The position numbers and the translations under genes are program-made. Below, one piece after another: positions 6,965 to 13,051 of a stretch of DNA of 13,051 bases. Below the pieces are notes generated by a model that saw nothing but the letters and a program-made list of their open reading frames with translations, did no database searches and was not told the DNA's origin. Position 1 is the first letter of the stretch; each line of letters begins with the position of its first letter. Origin of the DNA: Pleurotus ostreatus/Saccharomyces cerevisiae fusant (taxonomy: Eukaryota > Opisthokonta); contig JAMQCK010001013.1 in assembly GCA_024196135.1 (NCBI GenBank), positions 1 to 13,051 of the forward strand. The letters are read 5' to 3'.

Positions 6965-7034
6965 CTTCGAAGAGTATGGGGGCACACGGGCTTCAAAGAG
7001 CGCGGAGGCGCACAGTCTTCGAGGAGAAGTCTGC
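6965..7034. repeat. 26-nt repeat, 3 copies
   Basis: cttcgaagag (6965), cttcaaagag (6991) and cttcgaggag (7017) are evenly spaced by 26 nt; the linkers share a gg(a/c)gcacac-like element. Confidence 0.7.
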
Positions 7035-7421
7035 ATGAGCGAATGCGCGTGGCTCACGCATTGAGAGCTGTCCGAAAGTTGGGCGCAAACAGATACAAGC
7101 TGAAGGCGAAAAATAGCGTGTCCGCGAATTCACGCCGCGAGCATCTGCTCCAGATGCCGTCAGCACGAGATGAGGGTACAGTGTTTGCACGGCCCCGAAA
7201 GCGCCATACCGTGCGCTCCCGCCGCTCGCGCGCAAAGATATGGCTCTCGCGCTCATAATAGGCTCGCAGGCTGCGAGATCGCGAGAGCTCAAGATGAAAG
7301 CTGGCGTGCGCTAATGCATAGAAGCCGGAGCACGCTCGAGCAGAGTGTGCGTCGTGAGGCCGCTTCCCATCGTCAACGGGGGTGCTCACGCTTTATGCTT
7401 CGCAATCGTCATATGCAGGGA

Positions 7422-7481
7422 GTGCATCCACGAAAGCAGATATGGAGGCGTGGAAGTAGGAATGGAGACGCGAAAGCGGAA
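7422..7481. repeat. 20-nt repeat, 2-3 copies
   Basis: atggaggcgtggaagtagga (7442) and atggagacgcgaaagcgga (7462) are diverged neighbours. The 20 nt before 7442 (ending acgaaagcagat) look like a third, weaker copy. Confidence 0.6.
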
Positions 7482-8216
7482 CTGGTGAGCAGCGTCAACA
7501 TGTCAACGCGATTCGAACGCACGGCGTCTCGATGTCACACCACGTGATCTTGTCACAACGCAGGGGAGATTCTCTCTTCGTTTACGCCGTGACTGCTGGT
7601 TTCCGCTACGACTCTTTCCCCTTGGCGTGCTCGTTTGCTCTCCCCCTCCTCCATTCCCTCCCTTCCCTTCCATTCCCTCTCCTCCCCCCACGCGCACGAA
7701 TTTGCTGCGCTCGAGGGCTTGTTTTTCCTCCGCCCGAGGGGAGACGTGCGCTCGATGGCTCTTCCGTCCTCCGACCGAGCGCACGCTCGTCCTCCGCTCG
7801 AGGGCTCGCTTAGCAACCGCCTATGCGAACCGATCTGACGAACGAGGACTCGTTAGATTTGCGCTTTAGGTCGAGATCAAAGACGTGAGTCTGAGGGTCC
7901 GTTCGTCCTCCGACCGAGTGGGTGTGGGAGACGGGAGCGTGCGGTCGGAGAAAGGGTGAGTGCGTGGAAGAGGAGAGGGAGGATGAGGGAGACAGGAGGC
8001 GTGGAGGTAAGGAGGGTAGGAGGATGGAGAGGGAGCGGTCGAGCGGTCGTTGGGTCGCCGGGATCGTGCCGTCGGAGAAAGGGAGGAGGAATGGGGAGGA
8101 TGGGGCAAGTAGCCGACGCGAGTGTACGCGTCCATACACACCATACGTCCTGACATGCGTATAGATGATCCTGACGTAGACATCAACCAACTCGCACCCG
8201 CTCTATGGATTACTCT
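7482..8216. other. Intergenic sequence with pyrimidine and purine tracts; no gene seen
   Basis: A pyrimidine-rich run (about 7622-7692) is followed by dispersed short duplications (gctcgagggct at about 7711 and 7797; cgtcctccgaccgag at about 7764 and 7904) and a purine-rich run (about 7920-8110). The 9-bp arms CTCCGACCG (7908-7916) and CGGTCGGAG (7942-7950) form an inverted repeat. Short open frames follow the base composition and have no family motifs. The part just left of 8217 should hold the 3' UTR of the coiled-coil gene. Confidence 0.5.
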
Positions 8217-10155
8217 TTAAGCCGTCCACAACATCCTGACCTTCTTCCTCGCGCGCGGTGGTAGTGCAGCGTCCTGGTCTTCGAGCTCCTTCACTTGCTC
8301 CTCGAGGGACTTCATCCTCTCCTCTAGCACCCTCACCCTCTCCTCCCGCTCTTTCAGCTTCTGCTCCCGCTCTCCCAGCTTCTCCTTCAACTCCTGTCCG
8401 TCCCACGCCTCGTACCTCTTTACCTCGTCCATGAGGCCTAGCACCTGGTCCGCCGCACCCTCCGCATCCGCGAGCTTCGCCTCCAAGGTCACGAGCCTCT
8501 CCTCAGCACTCGCCGCCCTGCCCTCCGCGGCCATCGCCCGGCTCTCCGCCTCCTCGGCCCACTTCGCCGCATCCGCCGCCCTCCCCTCCGCCGCGCGCGC
8601 AGCCGCGTCAGTCGCCTCAAGGCGTGCCTCCGTGACGGCGTGAACTTGCGCGATCTGCGCTTCCGCCTGCGCTGCCTTCGCCTCCGCCTGCGCTATCTTC
8701 TCCTTCGCATCCGCGCGCGCGTCGGCCACCCTCTTCTCAGCGTCCGAGCGCACCTGCGCGAGCCTCCTCTTCGCGTCGGACTGCGACATGGTGAGCTGCG
8801 AGCGGACGTCCTCGAGCTTCGAGTTGGCGTCATCAAGCTTCGCAGTCGTGTCCGCAAGCCTGGAGGTGGCGTCGCTGAGCTTAGCGGCTGCGTCTGCGAG
8901 CTTCTCCTCCGCCGTCTTCGCCCTCCCCTCCGACACCCTCGCCCTCTCCTGCGCCGTGACCAGGTCCGCCTGCGCCGCCGCTGCCTTCGACTTTGCGTCG
9001 TCGGTCGCCGCTTTCGAGCTGGACTGCGCCTGCGCGAGCTTTTGCTCGTAGTCCTCTTTAGTCATTCGCAAGGCATTGGCGAACCTGATCCTGAGCTGCT
9101 GTGATTCATTCGCGTAGCCTTTGATACCGCGGTGCATGTGGAATAAGAAGCCCAGCAGGTCCTCTCGTGTCGTACGGCTCAGGCTATCCCGCCACGTCGG
9201 AGGCACGTCCTTCCATTGCGCGGGCAGATGCACCTGGAATACATCCATCGAAGGCACGTGGACTGGCTGGCGGAACAAAATCGCAAGCTTGGATGCACAG
9301 AACGGAAGGGCTCGCACGTTATGGCAAGAGGGCACGCCGTGGTAAGTGATAAGCCCGACTCGGGGCGATGGTCCGTAAGGAAAGCCCAGGCCAGAGGTGG
9401 GTGGGGCGATACCAGGTCCTGCGGCCTGCACGGTGCCTCTGGTCGCGGCCCCAGGAGTACCAAGTCCTACACCATGCACAGGCGCAACACCAGCAGACGT
9501 AGCATTTGAAGCAGAAGAGGCGGGCACAGAGGAGAAGTTACTGTTAGCCGATGTACCACCGGGAGCGCCAAGTTCGTTAGAAGTCGAAGGGAGTGGACGA
9601 TCAGGGGATGCGGCGAAGGAACTACCGGACGGTGGGGCGACGGAAGCACCAGGCGATACGCCGGACGTCGTACCAACTGGGCCACCGACGCCGCCGGCGC
9701 TCGCCATACCACGCAACGCGGGCTGCGAGGGAGCCGGGGGAGCTGTTGGCGCGTTGGCGGTCGTCGCAGGCCGCGGGCTCGATACGGTCAAGGGCTGCGA
9801 GCTAGCTACTGTCGCTGCGTTCGAGCCCACTGGGGCGACTCCAGGAATCGTGGTTGTAGTCGTCCCCGATGAAGCGGCCGTCGACTGGGGCATGATCAGG
9901 CGAGGCGTTTGGATCTGTGCAGCCGCCTTGGGGGCAGATGCAGGCGCGTTCGCATTATTATACGACGCTTGCGTGGTGGTCTGGAATGGGGGATGCATCA
10001 GAAGGGAATCGACGGACAAGATAAGCACGACGCACCTGTGGAGGCACCTGACTGAGACCTCCCGCTATCTCGCGACCTGCGTTGCGCTCCTGGGGCGCGA
10101 AATTCGCATGCACTGGGTTCGAAGGAGATTCATTCGTAACCGAGTCGGTGGTCAT
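8217..10155 (-). CDS. Disordered plus coiled-coil protein (627 aa, unknown function)
   Basis: I do not recognise a family. Exon 1 is 10036-10155 (40 codons), exon 2 is 8217-9980, with a 55-nt intron (9981-10035, GTGCGT...TTCCAG); both junctions are phase 0. Residues 1 to about 250 are Ala/Ser/Thr/Pro/Gly-rich and probably disordered. About 283-345 is a more ordinary, possibly folded segment (VFQVHLPAQWKDVPPTWRDS, REDLLGFLFHMHRGIKGY). About 346-610 is a long Ala/Glu/Lys/Arg coiled coil; near 400-441 it has six consecutive heptads of the form [KR]-L-x-D-x-x-x. The tail PPRARKKVRMLWTA is basic and could be a nuclear signal. No signal peptide or TM segment. The start at 10155 is the first ATG after a well-placed TATA box. 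A 51-nt in-frame intron (9267-9317) is possible and would remove 17 residues. Role, perhaps scaffold or filament-like, is not predictable. Confidence 0.8.
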
Positions 10156-10352
10156 CCTGGTATGACGATGGCGACAACGAAGGCAGTAAGAGTGACGAAG
10201 GCGCAGATTAAAGGCCGATAGTGCAAGATGATTCGAGGTGAGGGTAGACGAATGGCCGAAGGAGATGTCGATGGCGCTCGAAAAGTACGGGCAGTCAGTG
10301 TGGTGCGTGCGTCGACGGGAAGAGGGACGAGGGAAGGGCAGACGAGAGGGAG

Positions 10353-10362
10353 CCTTATATAC
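10353..10362 (-). promoter_or_regulatory. TATA box of the coiled-coil gene
   Basis: The minus strand reads GTATATAAGG, about 200 nt before the ATG at 10155. The stretch in between is pyrimidine-rich with no ATG, so translation would begin at 10155 with a 5' UTR of about 170 nt. Confidence 0.65.
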
Positions 10363-11032
10363 ATCGTCTGATCGAGAGCGCGACATCAGAGCGAGAGGCG
10401 CCGAGTGCGCGAGCTGCGCGAACAGCGCGAATGGCGCGCCAGGCGCGACGAGTTCGTCAATTTGCATATGCGAGATAGTCGAAGCTGAAGGCGCTGGACC
10501 AGGCATGTCACTCAACCAGCCATCAGGATCTCATTGGCATACAAGGAGTCATTCGAGGCAGGCGCTAGAGGGGCATGGAGTGAACACTATGGGCGACGCA
10601 GACAAGTTCGAGTCGCTCGAGAAACGTGACATGCTCTCATGCGAGCTGACCGGGCCGCTCCTCCGCTTTTGACTTGTGCTTTACTTCCACCCGCATGTTC
10701 TTCCTTCGCCACGTCCTCTGCTCCTCGTTTCCTTCTTCAAGCCATGGTTTGTATCTAGTGCTACAGGCAGGCAGGATGCTCTATTCATCTGTACCTCTGC
10801 TTGGTAGGTTGAACCGCGTCTTCAAGGAGTGGTTGGCAAGTAGTCCACGTCATGGTGTTATTATACTCACTTCTGCTGATACTATACGTTGTTAATATTT
10901 TTCATGCTATACGATCGTCAACTTCGCAACATCCGCTTCCTATCCGCTACGCCAAGGCTTCCTCCATCGCGGACGGCAAGATACAGTGGAATCTTATGAG
11001 GAGCGAGACCCGGATTCGAACTTGTGCAGACA

Positions 11033-11089
11033 ACGCGTCATGTCACAGATGTGACGTACACGCGACGCGACGCGTGCGCGCTTGACGTC
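11033..11089 (+). promoter_or_regulatory. Cluster of MCB-like, CRE-like and palindromic sites upstream of the F-box gene
   Basis: Within 57 nt, ending 23 nt before the ATG at 11112, lie ACGCGT at 11033-11038 and 11070-11075, TGACGT at 11052-11057, TTGACGTC at 11082-11089, and the inverted repeat GTCACA-GA-TGTGAC at 11042-11055. ACGCGT is the yeast MBF (MluI cell-cycle box) site and TGACGTC is a CRE/ATF core; whether they work here is inference. Confidence 0.4.
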
Positions 11090-11111
11090 CAACGACCATC
11101 TCGATAGCGCC

Positions 11112-13051
11112 ATGGCTGAGAGACACCCCAATGCCCTAACAGGACTCTCTCCCAGTATTTTAATGAACCTAATGGCGCAGGCTCAGCCCGAAGACATCAT
11201 CTCCCTACGACAGGTTAGGGAACTGCACACCCAGCCGATACTTCGCTGACGATGCCCTACTTGCAGACCTGTAAGACGCTGAAGGCCGTAACAAACCACC
11301 GTGCTGTGTGGACAGCGGCACTTGGGCGTACATGCTTTGCCAACAAGATCTTCGGGCCGACCTTCGACGTCTCGTCCATGTCTCTCGAGGCCCTCGAACG
11401 CGCGGCGACCGCGCCGTTCAGATTCTTTCGTCTTCTCACACGAAAACAGCGCGGTGAGGACGAAGACGAAGAGTTCGAGGACAGGATAAATCGTCTCTAT
11501 GGCGAAATGTTTGGAGGAGAGATGCCCAGGTATTCGCCGATGGCGCGCGAAAAGGAGATGACGCCAACCCGCACGCACAAGCTTCGGCTTCCTCCTCTCC
11601 CAGCCGAGCTAGCGGCAGTTCTTGCGAACCAGCCTGCTCCGCCGCAGATCACTAGCGCACGAAAGTCCACGAAGAAGAGCAAAGCGCCGCCGCCTGCGCC
11701 GTCGAAGGAGGACGAGTTTCGCAGCATCTTGCTGGTCCCTGGCGGTAGATTCCTGCTTACTTGCTCGCGACTCTTCATCCACATCTGGGACCTCAAAGAC
11801 GCTTCGGTAAAAACTCCTCTCTTCATGATGCAGATTAAGGACATCCTTGGCCTATCTGCCCACCCGGAAGCGCTCAACTACACCTTCGAGCTCAAGGAGT
11901 GCACCCGGACGTCGCAATCAAACTCGGTCCGGATCATGGCAGCGATGACCCCGCATCCGTACGTCGCACCTGAATCCGCAAGAAGCCTCTGATTGGCAAA
12001 TGCGCCAATGTCCATCAGGTCTCTGGGTCGCCCTCAAGTGAAGAAGCTGCATCCGTGAGTCGCCAAGTTCGCGCACGACATTCCTTCCAATAACTTCGCT
12101 GCAGGAAGTCTGTCATCCACGTCCTCGAGGCGACCTTTCCTACCAGCGGAGGGGTAGAGGTTCGCGTGGTTCGCCGCTTAGGTTATGATGCGGAGGGCAG
12201 CCCTCGCATCCACGTCGTGTCCGACGCGGTCGTCGCCTTCAGCGCAAAAAAGGTTGTCGCGCTGTGGAACTTCACTAACAACACCGCCGCCGCTTGGGAA
12301 GCCTTCGACTCGAACACAGTCATCGGGGTAAGGATCTGTCCTCTCGCCCTCAGCGCGCGCCCATATATTGACATACTCCTCTAGATGCACCTCACGCCCA
12401 CCCACATCCTCACGATCACCGAGATGGGCGACCTGGCCATCAACCGGTGGCCAGCGTTCGCCCTGTGCCCGCCCAACGCCCTCCCGGCGCTCGTCGAGCC
12501 GAAGTGCGACTACTACCTCAGCATCTACCGCGGCGACATCTCCGCCGCGTACGCCGTCCCGCGCCCCTGGTTCTACGAGCCCCACGCGTCGCCGACATTC
12601 GACTCCTTCGGGGACGAGAAGATTTCGCGTTGGTCACTGGAGTGCATCGTGAGCAACTACGGCAAGAAGACGACGCTGCCGCCGATCATGCCCGCCGTGC
12701 ATGGGGTGGTGAAAACCAAGGGCTTCAGCCTCGAGGGAGAGAACTTCGAGGACCGCCCTTGTGCGGCGTACTCGCCGTGTGTGGATGGGAGTCACGTCGT
12801 GCTGCCGTACGACCAAGGAGGCGTGATTGGGTACGCGGCGTACGCGTTCAAGGATACGGGTGATCAGGCGGAGGCGAATGAGCCGCTGTCGTATGGTACA
12901 CTCACACCCGAGAAAGGGACGGGCGGCGGGTCGCGGGTGAAGGCGACGGCCTCCGCCAACTTTTCGCTGTGTCCGGCCAGCGGGAGGTTGTGTCGCATCG
13001 AACCAGGAGGCAAGCAAATCACGGTGTTCGACTACCTCAAAGCGGCGCCAT
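11112..13051 (+). CDS. F-box protein with propeller-like C-terminal region (partial, runs off right edge)
   Basis: Probable substrate-recognition subunit of an SCF ubiquitin ligase; target unknown. Five exons: 11112-11213, 11267-11958, 12019-12054 (36 nt), 12105-12327 and 12385 to the edge; introns 53, 60, 50 and 57 nt. They join in frame to 573 visible residues. F-box at about 9-49: LTGLSPSILMNLM, PEDIISLRQTCKTL, ending VW. An acidic stretch (about 96-110) and a Lys/Pro-rich linker (about 165-180) follow. From about 185, FRSILLVPGGRFLLT plus IHIWDLKD is a blade-like pattern common in agaricomycete F-box proteins. Later strands include SDAVVAFSAKKVVALWNF, THILTITEMGDLAI and, near the edge, CRIEPGGKQITVFDYL, which suggests the C-terminus is close. 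The start at 11112 has a strong context (gccATGG) and places the F-box at the N-terminus as usual. More introns in the last exon cannot be excluded, though its frame stays open. Confidence 0.85.

Larger units (their letters stand above)
10156..11111. other. Divergent intergenic region between coiled-coil and F-box genes
   Basis: It holds the 5' UTR and TATA box of the minus-strand gene on the left and the promoter of the plus-strand F-box gene on the right. Between about 10500 and 10980 I see only AT-richer sequence (for example gttgttaatatttttcatgc near 10889) with no supported gene. Confidence 0.55.

Noticed and set aside
7810..8190. 126-codon minus-strand open frame near the coiled-coil gene
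   Set aside because: Composition follows the pyrimidine/purine tracts (Ser/Pro/Leu/Arg runs); no motif and no plausible promoter.
5090..8216. A transposable element or its remnant explaining the gene-free block
   Set aside because: I found no terminal repeats, target-site duplications, or reverse-transcriptase, integrase or transposase motifs in any frame. A database search could still find an old non-coding element.
11001..11025. tRNA T-loop-like sequence (GTTCGAATCC on the minus strand)
   Set aside because: The bases on either side of TTCGAAT do not form a 5-bp T stem, and no acceptor partner or D arm is found upstream, so there is no tRNA fold.

Overview
The window reads as nuclear DNA of a filamentous fungus, most likely an agaricomycete basidiomycete. 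The signs are GC-rich coding sequence, genes split by many short introns (mostly 50-70 nt, GT-AG, often with a CTGAC/CTAAC-like branch site), an F-box/propeller-type protein, a nodulin-like MFS transporter and an LPX1-like alpha/beta hydrolase. There are no operons and no bacterial signals. All gene models were spliced by eye from reading frame, splice-site and family-motif agreement; none was checked by alignment or RNA data.

Layout: (1) 1-720, minus strand: the N-terminal part of an MFS transporter that runs off the left edge and uses a 10-nt microexon. (2) 721-1499: a divergent promoter region with a 19-nt tandem repeat just upstream of a TATA box. (3) 1500-3407, plus strand: an intronless 635-codon gene for a low-complexity protein built from successive in-frame tandem repeats and ending in a CaaX-type prenylation motif (CAVM). 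(4) 3408-3596: a short AT-rich convergent 3' region, with a 25-nt repeat lying across the stop codon of gene 3. (5) 3597-5089, minus strand: a six-exon alpha/beta hydrolase (357 aa) with a complete candidate catalytic triad and a C-terminal ARL, a possible peroxisomal signal. (6) 5090-8216: about 3.1 kb without a convincing gene; from about 5.7 to 7.5 kb it is a patchwork of at least ten unrelated short tandem repeats, periods 18-27 nt. (7) 8217-10155, minus strand: a two-exon gene for a disordered plus coiled-coil protein (627 aa) with its own TATA box. (8) 10156-11111: a divergent intergenic region with a palindrome and MCB/CRE-like sites next to (9) 11112-13051, plus strand: an F-box protein with a propeller-like C-terminal region, running off the right edge.

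The genes do not form an obvious pathway. The unifying oddity is short tandem duplication: arrays of 16-33 nt units occur in an intron, a promoter, across a stop codon, in coding sequence (always in multiples of three there) and throughout the large intergenic block (mostly not multiples of three). The best candidates for something undescribed are the repeat-built CaaX protein and the intergenic repeat mosaic. I saw no clear mobile element, tRNA, rRNA or CRISPR array.
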